A DNA stretch of 64,000 bases. Source: Saccharomycopsis malanga. Its lineage: Eukaryota; Ascomycota; Saccharomycetes; Ascoideales; Saccharomycopsidaceae. The notes below the pieces were generated by a model. The model worked only from the letters and a program-made list of their open reading frames with translations, did not search any database and was not told the DNA's origin. This document shows, in pieces, positions 46,999-56,761 of this stretch (position 1 is its first letter; each line of letters starts with the position of its first letter). Where the stretch lies: NCBI GenBank assembly GCA_004014935.1, contig CP025323.1:1240001-1304000 (forward strand), written 5' to 3'. The position numbers and the translations under genes are program-made.

Positions 46999-49782
46999 CT
47001 ACTTGTGAGAATCTTGTTTCTCGGACTGTCTCTCGACAATGCGCTTGTTTGGGTCGTCAATCAAACCATCGCTTGGGTTTTCGCCGGTATACAAGAGCTC
47101 ATTGAGAAGGAATTTTGAAATGTGCTCGTTTTCAAAATACGTTGTATGTGATGTTAAGGTATTAATAAGAAGCACGTCGTATACGTTTTGCGGTATACAA
47201 TGATCTACATGACCCGTGTTGTTACAACTCAATATGTCAACTTGTTTTCTGATCTGAGCGTCGTTTCCTTCAAAGTTGTAGAACGTATTGTTGTAAGCAA
47301 CATGAGCTGGCAGCTCATTGGTAACTTCATCGCCATTAACATCATAGTCCTCTTGCTTCTCCAGAAGAGACTTATTTGAAGTGCTTCCAGCTGAATGATT
47401 AAAAGGCTCATCATGCAGTTTCTGAGAAACTTCCACTGTTTCAGTATTATTTTCGACCTTGATTTTCGATTTATCAGCATCATGCTTGACTTTGCGCTTT
47501 TCATCTTTACTGCCGTTTGTCTTGAGAAGTCTCGACCTTTCTACTGGCAACTCCTTGTCATGTTTATCGGAATCGCTAAAGACAGACTTTCCTAGAATGC
47601 TTTCGAACTGTTTGTTGATCAAACTCAAGCCAGTGCCAGTATACTCTGAGAAGTAAGTTTTACTAGTATTGATGATTTCATCGCCTATGGAGTTTAAGAG
47701 TTTTGGGTTTTGCCCAAGCAATTTTTCATACTTTATTTCCGCCACCTTGGTGTCTGCAAATTCCTTATTGATTAATGGCTCTACTCTGTATGCCACCGGA
47801 TCACAGGAGTCAAAGATATTATAGAATCGATTGCAGCTTGGAAACGACTTGGCGGCAAAGTCTATTTCCTCGACCAGCTTGCGATTAGGATAAAAGGCGA
47901 GGAGTTTACGAGATTCGAGTCGTTTTTGTTTCAAAAGACTGAATATCCCAAAGGGAGACCCTATGGCAAAATAATTGTCAACATTGAAATCTAATTGGCA
48001 GTCCTCTAAAGAATAGGTCTCAAAAAAGGTGGAACTAGACTCAAGTTTTTTGTTTAATATGTTATTGATCTCTTCATCGTTCTCTTCAACGATATCTTGA
48101 TTGGTGTTATTGATCTCATTGGCCCTGTACCTGAGATTGAACTTTTGTAAAGAAAGAATGTCATAAACTATAGCGCTTCCTAAAGAATGGCCGACCAAAC
48201 TGACCTTGCCTTTGAAGCTGGGATTGTATATCAAAAACTTGCGGAAAGCACGGTTTATCTCCTGTGTCACTCTGTACAAAATCTCGTTTTTGTAAGGAGC
48301 CTCGTAATAAAGCAAAATGTCCAATAGCGTGTTGTTTATCAAATATCTCACAGGCTCAATCTCCTTGATGGTGATATTTTTCAAAGTGGGCAACTCAGTC
48401 TTCAAGCCATCTTTGCCAATGCTCTCGCTATTATTGAAATCTATCAAGTTTCTCCATATAATGGGAATCACCTGTATTTTACAATTTGTTTCAGTCCCCA
48501 AAATCTCCCGTGAGTTTTTTTTCAAGTTTTTGCGTAAGAAGTTGACAGTATGGATAAAGTTGATATTTTCATACTTGGCTCCTAAAATCTGCCCGATTCC
48601 ATGAACACAGAACACTAGATGGTCTACATCTCGTTGATTGCTGGTTTCACTCTCGGTATCTTTGGTGATATCGGTATCTAATTGGTGATCAAATACCTCA
48701 GCAGCCTTTGATTCACTGAAATCAAACGAAAGAATCTTTTCCAATTCATCAGATAACATTCCTGTGATTGAAGAGTCTTCAACAGCCTTATGAGACACTT
48801 CTCCATCGGAAGACATGGTATCTTTATTTACTTTGGAAAAGTTATCTTTTGAGACATCATCATTACTGGAGGCCTTTTTTTCAGTCTTGCCATTTTCATC
48901 ATATCCTCTCTTTACATAGGTAAGCCCCGGAACAATTGTTGCTCCTTTGGGTAAGTTTTGCAAGAGAAACAACTTGAGCCGGTTCAATGTGCTGAGATCA
49001 TCTACAATATACGCGTTTGTTGAATCTACATAAAATATATGTTTACGGACCATCTTCTGTTTATCTGATTTATCCGGCAATTCCACTGTCCAATAGTCGT
49101 GAACTTTTTGTCTCATTTCATTGGACCTTCCCTTTTTAGACATGGTTTCTTTTTTACTCGACTCCAATCCTCTTTGGAACATCCATGGCCTGAGACGCTG
49201 GAACCCTTGTTCCACAGCCTGAGAAAGCCCCATATCCACAGGGTTGTTGTTCTCGTCAAACCACAAGCCTCTGCGGATAGCATAGACCGGCCCATCCCAG
49301 TAGACAGACGAAATGGTCAAGTCTTTGATGTTGGCAGCAAAGAGGTTGTCCTCGTTGACAAGCACATGGTCCAACGGCCTAATAGGATATCCCCGAGACT
49401 TTGCTCTTTCCAATTCTTGGTAAAATGCCTTCAAAGGCACCTCCCTGTGATCAATTAACCGCAGAAACTTCTCATGGCTTCTCTCATTGTGCTGGAGAAA
49501 CATCTCTGAAAACTGCGGATTCACATATCGTTGATACGTACGTTCCAATTTGGCAGAGTCATACTGAGAAAATGGTATCCATTTTTCCTTCTTGTCAGGC
49601 CCAATTCCGCCTTTTTGCAACTCCCTTTGCGACTTGGCAAGTGGCAGCCCCGTAGCATAGAACCATCTCGTCGTAGGCTTGGCCTTCTTATCGGATTTTG
49701 CGCACGAAACACTGCCATACCACCGCACACACACACTCAATCCTCCCCATCGACAATCCCTAAACCTCTTCAGCACTATCAT
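46999..49782 (-). CDS. DDL1: DDHD-domain phospholipase A1
   Basis: 927 residues. Homologue of yeast Ddl1 (YOR022C) and mammalian DDHD1/2, which remove an acyl chain from phospholipids; the yeast enzyme is mitochondrial. The N-terminus is basic with few acids (MIVLKRFRDCRWGGLSVCVR), compatible with mitochondrial targeting. WWE/SHARK-like N-terminal region with FYVDSTNAYIVDDL; lipase core with HLVFCVHGIGQILGAKYENI; nucleophile elbow SLVGHSLGSAIVYD near residue 530; DDHD domain with DNYFAIGSPFGIFSLLKQ and IFDSCDPVAYRVEPL, then a disordered charged insert and a final conserved segment (LPAHVAYNNTFYN, VLLINTLTSHTTYFENEHIS). An intact enzyme. Confidence 0.94.
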   Translation of the reverse strand: MIVLKRFRDCRWGGLSVCVRWYGSVSCAKSDKKAKPTTRWFYATGLPLAKSQRELQKGGIGPDKKEKWIPFSQYDSAKLERTYQRYVNPQFSEMFLQHNERSHEKFLRLIDHREVPLKAFYQELERAKSRGYPIRPLDHVLVNEDNLFAANIKDLTISSVYWDGPVYAIRRGLWFDENNNPVDMGLSQAVEQGFQRLRPWMFQRGLESSKKETMSKKGRSNEMRQKVHDYWTVELPDKSDKQKMVRKHIFYVDSTNAYIVDDLSTLNRLKLFLLQNLPKGATIVPGLTYVKRGYDENGKTEKKASSNDDVSKDNFSKVNKDTMSSDGEVSHKAVEDSSITGMLSDELEKILSFDFSESKAAEVFDHQLDTDITKDTESETSNQRDVDHLVFCVHGIGQILGAKYENINFIHTVNFLRKNLKKNSREILGTETNCKIQVIPIIWRNLIDFNNSESIGKDGLKTELPTLKNITIKEIEPVRYLINNTLLDILLYYEAPYKNEILYRVTQEINRAFRKFLIYNPSFKGKVSLVGHSLGSAIVYDILSLQKFNLRYRANEINNTNQDIVEENDEEINNILNKKLESSSTFFETYSLEDCQLDFNVDNYFAIGSPFGIFSLLKQKRLESRKLLAFYPNRKLVEEIDFAAKSFPSCNRFYNIFDSCDPVAYRVEPLINKEFADTKVAEIKYEKLLGQNPKLLNSIGDEIINTSKTYFSEYTGTGLSLINKQFESILGKSVFSDSDKHDKELPVERSRLLKTNGSKDEKRKVKHDADKSKIKVENNTETVEVSQKLHDEPFNHSAGSTSNKSLLEKQEDYDVNGDEVTNELPAHVAYNNTFYNFEGNDAQIRKQVDILSCNNTGHVDHCIPQNVYDVLLINTLTSHTTYFENEHISKFLLNELLYTGENPSDGLIDDPNKRIVERQSEKQDSHK

Positions 49783-49902
49783 GACTTTTAATGGGTATTT
49801 GCTTATTCATTCTTGTTGTATAAATACTCTTAACCTCTATATATATATAATGAGGAGGTGCGAATAGTAGTTTCTGTGTGCTCATCAAATGTTATACAAT
49901 AT

Positions 49903-50139
49903 GTATAATATCTTATATTTCGATCCCAATACATATCAGTTTTGTATATACGTGCCATGTCTAAAGGGACTTGCCAAGACTGTAGATTTGTAGAAACTAG
50001 TTCATGTCTTATTCATCAGATCCTTGTCACCGACTGGATTGGATTTTAAGCGCTACTTTGATCTAGGTCGTGTTTCAGACAGTTGCACTTGTCTGGGGAA
50101 TCACGTTCAGTATCATAAAAGAAGCGAGTATAAATTCGT
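49903..50139 (-). mobile_element. SINE family A, 3' two-thirds
   Basis: Minus strand: TTATACTCGCTTCTTTTATG, GATACTGAACGTGATT, GTGCAACTGTCTGAAACACG, the 3' block (CAAGTCCCTTTAGACATGGC), GAAATATAAGATATTATA. The head is missing; it abuts another copy at 50144. Confidence 0.82.
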
Positions 50140-50143
50140 AACA

Positions 50144-50400
50144 GTTGGGCCGCATGGCACAATGGCTAGTACTCTTGTAGAAGAGAAAAACACTTGACTG
50201 GATAGTTCAACAGTTAATACCCTCGAAGACGAGAAGAAGACTTGGCAGGATAGTACAACAGTTGATACCCTCGAAGACGAGAAAAAGACTAAACAGGCTC
50301 AAGACTTATACGATCAACAGGGTATTTTCCCCACTGAGTTTCACCTAGTCCCTTTAGACATAGCAGTTTCCACTGGCCTTGAAATATAAGATATTATTTA
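50144..50400 (+). mobile_element. SINE family A variant with three head modules
   Basis: GTTGGGCCGCATGGCACAAT, then three successive modules of the type GGCTAGTACTCTTGTAGAAG or ACAGTTRATACCCTCGAAGA ending in GAAAAAGACT, the middle and 3' block, ending GAAATATAAGATATTATTTA. Family B copy 5 begins at the next base. Confidence 0.8.
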
Positions 50401-51077
50401 ATATGCCTAATATGCAATGCCTTACAGTTGCCAAGTGGCCAAGTTGGTTAGGCCATGCGCCACACAGAATAGTGCAGAATAGTGCAGAAAAATAAGTGTG
50501 GCGTTCCTCACTTGGGGTTTTGGTACTCAATTCGCGCTCCTGACGTTTTGGAGTAATCATCAAACATTTTATTGAGTTTAATTTATGTTATCAACGTTAT
50601 TGTGATTTGAAAAGACATACACTAGCGTACTGAATTTTTTTCCTATATTATAGTATTATTTATAATAAAAATTAGTAACGTTTCGAAGAAATATTTGATA
50701 AAACGAAAATTTGTCATTTTGGACAAAAAATTGATTCTTTTAAATCATATTGCAAAGTCTTTACAGTAAGCCAAACCATACAAAAATTATATTTCTATAC
50801 TCTTCAAATCATGGAGTTTTATGCCACATACTTTGTTCTGATATTTGGGTTTTACAAACTATTTAATAGTGAGTAAGTATCATTTTCCAGAAAATGATAA
50901 ATTCATTTTTGTTTTCGCCCTTCAGAGATTTTCTTTATTGCTTGACGTTATTACATAGATTTTGATTGCTTTGAGTTTTATGTGTTTTTCCGTCAGCGTT
51001 CGAATGAGTTTTTATTCCAAAGAAAAACATATCTCACGAGCTAAGAAAGGTATGGTTTATTATAGGTTCTCCAAAAG
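50401..51077 (+). repeat. family B tRNA-headed repeat, copy 5
   Basis: Starts ATATGCCTAATATGCAATGC, then GGCCAAGTTGGTTAGGCC, hairpin CGCCACAC/GTGTGGCG, GGTACTCAATTCGCGC, and the shared body to AGGTATGGTTTATTATAGGT (short form). Begins exactly at the tail of a family A copy. Confidence 0.88.
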
Positions 51078-51443
51078 TATTAGCCATTGAAGAGAATGGC
51101 TCAGCCGCTAATAAATAACACATTATGGCAAAACAAATTGTATAAGCTCATACCAAGAGTCATAGCTGATCGTACGGAGGAAAAGGTTTTAGATTAATAC
51201 ATTGTATGTAATATGAAGTATATCTAAATACAGGCCAAGGTATTGGCAACAGTGATTGACGTAAGGTTGCACCAACCCACCATCAAAGAATATAGTAATT
51301 TCTTACTTGAACTCTCTTGAGATGCTGTAAAAAAATGTATATATTTTAGGAGTACGAAATAATCAACAAACCTCAAGTTAACAAGTGACAGGGCTTTCTA
51401 CATATGAAAAAGCTGGAAAAAATGTTATTAGATACAATAATTG
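51078..51443. other. gene-free spacer
   Basis: Downstream of the PQ-loop gene stop codon; AT-rich, no gene. Confidence 0.45.
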
Positions 51444-52208
51444 CTATACAGAAAGCGTTTGGGTATTGTCCTCTGTAGTTTCCTTTTCCTTTTCCTTTTC
51501 CTTTTCGAGGGCGTCCTCTTCTTCCTGTTCAACATCTTTTCTGAACCATCTGAATCTCATGAGCCATATCAAATGACTGGCGAAAATGCCAATTTCCATG
51601 GCAGCACAAATGGCGTACAATATGATACCCATGAGGTCCATATTGCCAAACACAACACTGAGAACCGAGAATATGGCACCAGAGCAGTCTACAGCAAGAA
51701 AGATAAAACTGATTCCGACAACACGACCCTGGCGTTTTGCGAGTTCAAAGTAAGGCGGTATTAGGCCTATTGCCAAGAGCACCGAGGCAAGGATTCCAAA
51801 GATTAAAAGACGCCAGTTTTTCGGGTCGTCACTATAATATTTCTTAAAGTACCAGATGAAGCCTGCCTCGAGAGCAATAGCGACTCCGTAATAAAGAGCC
51901 ACCAGTGCCACAAGGCGAAGACGGTTCATCTTGATAGGCGGATAATAGAGGACCTGGGCCCACGAGATGGTGCAGAAGAAGAAGAAGACTTCTGGCTGGA
52001 CCTGCACTGGAATGGAGGCATCGGTGGAGATGAAATATATGGAAAACGGAATGGCACAGGCAGCCCAGAGAAACATCATGGTTGCCGGCAATCCAGTGCA
52101 ATCCTTCTTCTTGTAATTACGGATAATTTGAGGAATAAGTTGCACACACCAAAGAATGGTGCCTATGGTTCCTAAAACATTCGCTGCCACACTGTTTGAA
52201 TCATGCAT
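51444..52208 (-). CDS. PQ-loop repeat membrane protein
   Basis: 254 residues, ATG at 52208. Seven predicted membrane spans with two PQ-loop motifs, the first clear: LGTIGTILWCVQLIPQIIRN, followed by the KDCTGLPATMMFLWAACAIP segment typical of a fungal branch of the family; the second is LAIGLIPPYFELAKRQGRVVG. The PQ-loop/MtN3 fold includes vacuolar basic amino-acid and cystine transporters and other solute carriers; this branch, which seems closest to yeast YDR090C-type proteins, has no established substrate, so I give no symbol. The C-terminal tail is a run of Glu/Lys (EKEKEKEKE) coded by a TTTTCC repeat. Confidence 0.88.
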   Translation of the reverse strand: MHDSNSVAANVLGTIGTILWCVQLIPQIIRNYKKKDCTGLPATMMFLWAACAIPFSIYFISTDASIPVQVQPEVFFFFCTISWAQVLYYPPIKMNRLRLVALVALYYGVAIALEAGFIWYFKKYYSDDPKNWRLLIFGILASVLLAIGLIPPYFELAKRQGRVVGISFIFLAVDCSGAIFSVLSVVFGNMDLMGIILYAICAAMEIGIFASHLIWLMRFRWFRKDVEQEEEDALEKEKEKEKETTEDNTQTLSV

Positions 52209-52657
52209 CGTAAGACTGTATATTCTGTCTGTCCAATGCTATTCCCCGGGGAAAAATTTTTCCTATACCTCCTCAAACGTTTTTATATAATCACTAGTGC
52301 CATACAGACCTTAACTAACCCAAAACTCGTTCAAATCAACCAATACAGCCAGACCTTTGCTCTGATATATACAATTTGCCCTGAGATCGACGTCAGAATT
52401 GCGCGGGAATTAAAACCGCACGCTTTTATACTAACTCCGACCACCTGATAAGCCTTGCAAGGTGCTATTGGTGGAGAGGTTATAACAATGGTGGGCAATG
52501 GCAGGGTCTTCTTCTGTTCTATTGTGGAAATGTGGAAATGAAAAATAATCTTGAAGGAAATGTTTTCGTGTGTCCTCTAGTACGGTAGTTTAATAGGCGT
52601 TGTGTGATAGAAACTGTAAGTTAGAGTTGACATCCAAGTAAGGAAAAGTTTGAACAA
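52209..52657. other. promoter of the PQ-loop gene
   Basis: 450 bp without a gene before the next SINE. No clear regulatory motif apart from AT-rich stretches. Confidence 0.45.
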
Positions 52658-52838
52658 CCACTGGGCCGTATGGCTCAGTGGTCAGTGCTCTTGGAGAAGA
52701 GAAAAAGGACCTAACAGGAACATGGGTGACTCAACTATGACCAAAAGTACATGGTTGGGCTTCACCAAGTCCCCTTAGACATAGCGCGTATATACGAAAC
52801 TGATATGTACTGGGCTCTAAATATATGATATTATTATC
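52658..52838 (+). mobile_element. SINE family A copy, short form
   Basis: CCACTGGGCCGTATGGCTCA, A-box-like GGCTCAGTGGTCAGTGCTC, CTTGGAGAAGAG, GACCTAACAGGAACATGGGT joined directly to the middle (GACTCAACTATGACCAAAAG), then the 3' block and GATATTATTAT. The junction after ACATGGGTGA is the same as in the 14610-14791 copy, so the short form has itself been amplified. Confidence 0.9.
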
Positions 52839-52981
52839 CTGATCTCATTGACAAACTAATAAAAGGCGCAATATCTCTCTTAGATTACCCAATAATCCTT
52901 TCATCTCTGCTTATATACATTTGGCAAAAAATGGGCATATTAAAAATACTCTTATGAAAAGTAAAGATATATATCTCTTTT

Positions 52982-53868
52982 CAACAGAAATATGCCTATA
53001 TGCCTTACTATTACCAGGTGGCCAAGTTGGTTAGGCCATGCGCCACACAGAATAGTGCAGAATAGTGCAGAATAGTGCAGAAAAACAAGTGTGGCGTTCC
53101 TCACTTGAGGTTTTGCTACTCAATTCGCGCTCCTAAAGTTTTGGAATAATCATCAAACGTTTTATTGAATTAAATCAATACTATCCATGCTTTTTTGATT
53201 TGAAAAAATGTACCCCAACAATTTAAAATTTTTTGCTTTATTATAGTACTATTTATAATAAACAATCTCAAGTTTTCGAATAAATATTTGATATAACGGA
53301 AAATTTCCAACTTTGACAAAAAATTGATTCTTTTAAATTATATTGCAAAGTCTTTACAGTAAGCCAAACCATACAAAAATTATATGTCTATACTCTTCAA
53401 GTCCTAGAGTTTTATACCACGTACTTTGCTTTAATATTTGGCCATTAAAATTATTTGATAGTGAGAAAATGTCATTTGGTCGAAAATTACACATAATTTG
53501 TTAAAAGTTGTGTTGTTCGCCTCTCAGAACATGTTGATTTATCGCTTGGCAACCTCATATAGGTTTATATTGCTTTTTGTTTTATTTCAGCTTCTTTTAA
53601 GATTTGGATGAGGTTTTATTTCAAAGAAACGTGTATATCAAAAGCTAAAAAAAGTATTTTTTTTATCTTGGTTTCTCAGAGAAACTTGTTTTGGTAATAA
53701 TCATAAGATATTGTCAAAATAGCATATTTCAACTTTTACAATACACTTAATAATTTATGAACTAGGTAAACTGTAATGTGTTTATCAATAAGCTTTACAC
53801 TTAGGCTATGTCGCCTTGAAAAAACTTTTATTCTCATCAACTCAAAGTTACAATTGATTTGATGATAT
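52982..53868 (+). repeat. family B tRNA-headed repeat, copy 6
   Basis: CAACAGAAATATGCCTATAT, GGCCAAGTTGGTTAGGCC, a hairpin loop with three AATAGTGCAG units (others have two), GTTTTGCTACTCAATTCGCG, then the shared body. It continues past the short-form end and matches copy 1 again (AATAAGCTTTACACTTAGGC) to about 53868. Confidence 0.88.
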
Positions 53869-54312
53869 TATTATAAGTTTGAGCAATTTCAAAGCACTAA
53901 AGCAATTATCAAAATTTTTACTATTTGACAGGAGAAAAAAAATCAAGAGTTATCCATAAAATGCACGAGATTTCTTGTTAATAAACTCAAAGGCCTACAG
54001 TTGAAACCAATATCCAAACTATTTAATGCGATATGTATGTAAAGAAAAAGCAGGAAATGAAACAGAACGAGCCAAACAAATAAGGGAAAAAGATTGGTAA
54101 ACCCATAAATAAAATAAAAAAACAATAACTTGACGACAAAAAAAAATAACCCTAAAAACGAGCAGACAAAGATAGCCGGAAAAAAAACACCAAAATAATC
54201 CAAAAGAGAGTCACTCGAAAAACACAAGCAAGTATATAAGAGAAAAAGGACTAAAAACACATGTTTCTGAAGGAGAAACGAGCAGAACAAGACGGGGAAT
54301 AAAATGAGAACT
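53869..54312. other. 3' spacer of the zinc-finger gene
   Basis: A-rich on the plus strand; would hold the 3' UTR of the minus-strand gene. No gene. Confidence 0.45.
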
Positions 54313-56172
54313 CTATCTTTTGTGAGTTCTTAAATGCTGGGCCAAATTGTCACTTCTACTGAATTTCTTGTCACAATGCTTGCAGCCAAAAGGTCTTTCG
54401 TCGCTATGGACAGAGCGGAAATGGCGTTTCAAATGCTCCTGGCGACGGAACGATTTTTCGCATTTGAGACATTGGAACGGTTTGGCAGCGTTAGTAGAAG
54501 GACGGGAGATGTTGTTGAGATTGGTAATGTCAAAGGAATGTTTTGGATCGGGATCAGGAGCAGCAATGGGATTTGCAGACAAGATGGGATTGTAGGACAG
54601 AACAGAGTGAGTTCTTTGACGATTAGAGTCAGCAGACGTGACACAGGCAGTGGAGTTGTGGAACTTTGCCAAGCTAGGCTCGGATTTTGTTCTTTTACGA
54701 CGTTTATTGTGTTTGCGTTTGGCAGCAGAAGCAATGGCAGCGTCATAGTTGAAGGAGGCGTCCAAATTGGGTTTTTTGGCAGAAAAATCTGGAGTTTTGT
54801 CGCCCGGCAAGTCCAGATTGCATTCAAACATGTTAGGAGACAAGGCAGCAAAATCCTCAGCGAAAATGTCTGGAAACTGGGAGGTTTCTGCCGACAAAAA
54901 CATTTCCGGAGGCTCCACGTGTTTAGAATGCACCATATCTTTGTTTTGTCTGAGCATACTGCCGGAATGCTCCTGTTCCTGCTGATTTAGCCATTGTGCA
55001 ATGGCATCAATGGCTTCTCCTTGCATTCGGAAGTCGATCTTGTCGGATCCACGCAACTGGTCAAACGAGAGTTTGCTGTACAAATCAGGCACTTCTAGAC
55101 TGTAGATGTTTGTCAAATTGCCTTCACTGCTGCTGTTTTTCATGCTTGCAATGCCAAAGTCGTCGTCAAGAGCTTTAGGATTGATGGTGCTGTTGCTAGA
55201 ATCGTCCTGCAAAGTCTTGCAACTTGGGCTGTTTTTGCCGACATGTTCCAAAACCAGGTGAGATCCGGCCGAAACAGGCGGCAAGTCGATCGAAGCAAGC
55301 GAACTGGAGGCCCTGACATGCTGTGGTCTTGCATGGCTGTAGTTTCTGCTTTTGGCAGGACTGACGCTGGACATCGAAGACCTTACGGAACTGGCAGGAG
55401 AATAAAGCAGGGAGCTTGTGGACACTGCAGAAGACACAGTATACGAGTTGTTTTTAGTCTGGTAGTTGTACAGGCTAGGCAATGAATCATACCGTCTATG
55501 GAACTTGTTCGAAAACGAATTCTTGTTCAGGCCCATGTGCGGCTCACTGTCTACAATGTTCTCTTCATTTACTGCCCTCGAAATGTCCTCTACGTTGATT
55601 TCCGAGTTCTCATGGATAGGCACCAACGTCGAGGGCTTGTCAAAACTCGTATAGTCGGCAGGCTTGCCTAGATCATACCGAGGCGACTTGTGCTGGTCGT
55701 AAATGTCATACAAAGGCAGATCAATGGTCGGAGTAAACACCTGGTCGTCAAATTGCCACGAAAAACTACTCTGTCTCGAAACATGGCCAACATGAGACTC
55801 ATTGAAACTTGCTGGACTGCCTTGGAAAGTCGTTGCGGGCTCCAAACCAGCAAGATTCACTGGATCTGCACTTGGCTCACTGAACACGTTGACAGCAGCA
55901 TCTTTGGCCTCTGACATTGGGTCGTTGAACGAAGAAATGGTGGAGTTTGATCCAAACGAAAGAGACGAATATACATTATTGGAGTCGGCTGGGGCAGGTG
56001 CCATTGCTGCATTAGCTGCATTTGCTGGACGCACGCCTGCAGGACCGCTCGGGTCGAAATCAAGGCCTAGACCAAGGGCAATATCGAGGTCCGCGGCAGC
56101 CAAAGTAGCGTCGCCGGTATCCCAGGAGAACTCGTCCAAGTTGGGATTGTTGTAGTTTGCAATTGAAGTCAT
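54313..56172 (-). CDS. MSN2: C2H2 zinc-finger transcription factor, Msn2/Msn4 type
   Basis: 619 residues from the ATG at 56172. Two adjacent C2H2 fingers form the extreme C-terminus: [20 protein letters not shown] (with RSVH) and [20 protein letters not shown] (with RTHKR), separated by the SVHSDERPF linker. Msn2 has FKRSEHLKRHVRSVHSNERP and [12 protein letters not shown], so the DNA-contacting residues fit recognition of the stress element AGGGG. The rest is Ser/Asn/Asp-rich activation-type sequence; a basic [16 protein letters not shown] stretch at about 490-505 could be a nuclear localisation signal with a PKA-type RRKRTKS site, in line with cAMP control of Msn2. Which of Msn2, Msn4 or a sister (Mnl1 type) is the true orthologue is not decidable here. 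Confidence 0.88.
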   Translation of the reverse strand: MTSIANYNNPNLDEFSWDTGDATLAAADLDIALGLGLDFDPSGPAGVRPANAANAAMAPAPADSNNVYSSLSFGSNSTISSFNDPMSEAKDAAVNVFSEPSADPVNLAGLEPATTFQGSPASFNESHVGHVSRQSSFSWQFDDQVFTPTIDLPLYDIYDQHKSPRYDLGKPADYTSFDKPSTLVPIHENSEINVEDISRAVNEENIVDSEPHMGLNKNSFSNKFHRRYDSLPSLYNYQTKNNSYTVSSAVSTSSLLYSPASSVRSSMSSVSPAKSRNYSHARPQHVRASSSLASIDLPPVSAGSHLVLEHVGKNSPSCKTLQDDSSNSTINPKALDDDFGIASMKNSSSEGNLTNIYSLEVPDLYSKLSFDQLRGSDKIDFRMQGEAIDAIAQWLNQQEQEHSGSMLRQNKDMVHSKHVEPPEMFLSAETSQFPDIFAEDFAALSPNMFECNLDLPGDKTPDFSAKKPNLDASFNYDAAIASAAKRKHNKRRKRTKSEPSLAKFHNSTACVTSADSNRQRTHSVLSYNPILSANPIAAPDPDPKHSFDITNLNNISRPSTNAAKPFQCLKCEKSFRRQEHLKRHFRSVHSDERPFGCKHCDKKFSRSDNLAQHLRTHKR

Positions 56173-56761
56173 CAAGCGCAGCGTGCGGCTTTTCCCAGAT
56201 GATCCGGCCAGAAGTTAACACACCCACAATAGGGGAAACCGATGAGATAAGGAGGTGTCAGGATAAATGCGTCTAATGAAATGCAGACTCGCAGCAACAA
56301 CGCAGCAGAAAATCAGTATAGGCAACAGATACAGCCTGGATATGCGTGAAGAAATAAAGAAGAAAAAGATAGAATTCCTGCTTTGTTGTCCAGGAAATTG
56401 ATAATTCGCTCTCTTCTGAGCTGTTTGGTTTATCAATAGATTGATGGTCTTACTTTTTCGGCTCTGGTGACCGGGTGTGTCATTATCAAAACAATGGGGT
56501 GTCAGGATGGCCTGCTGTGGCTTAGCGCAGCCCAAGCGAAACAATGCCGTTACCCGGGGTACGGTCCTCTGTGCTCTCATGCGGGTGCATGTACACCCAT
56601 ATGCACACCCCATAATATTACGTAGGCTATAGAGAGACTATGATCGTCTATATAGACTGGTTGGTTGGCATGTATGTAGTTATATATATATATATATATG
56701 ACTGGCAAGTGGTCCATGTAACTTTTGGTTTAGTGTATTTTTATATAGACAAGAATATATA
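56173..56761. other. divergent promoter, zinc-finger gene and SDR gene
   Basis: Nearly 600 bp without a gene. Contains a Reb1-type TTACCCGG (56550-56557) and a (TA)n run at about 56682-56699 close to the SDR start. Confidence 0.55.
56550..56557. promoter_or_regulatory. Reb1-type site
   Basis: TTACCCGG (reverse of CCGGGTAA) in a GC-rich stretch, 205 bp before the SDR ATG and 378 bp before the zinc-finger gene ATG. Confidence 0.5.

Noticed and set aside
2548-53868. family B as solo LTRs
   Set aside because: No consistent TG...CA termini, no 4-6 bp target duplications identified, 3' ends differ among copies, and the common start is a tRNA-like head rather than an LTR end.
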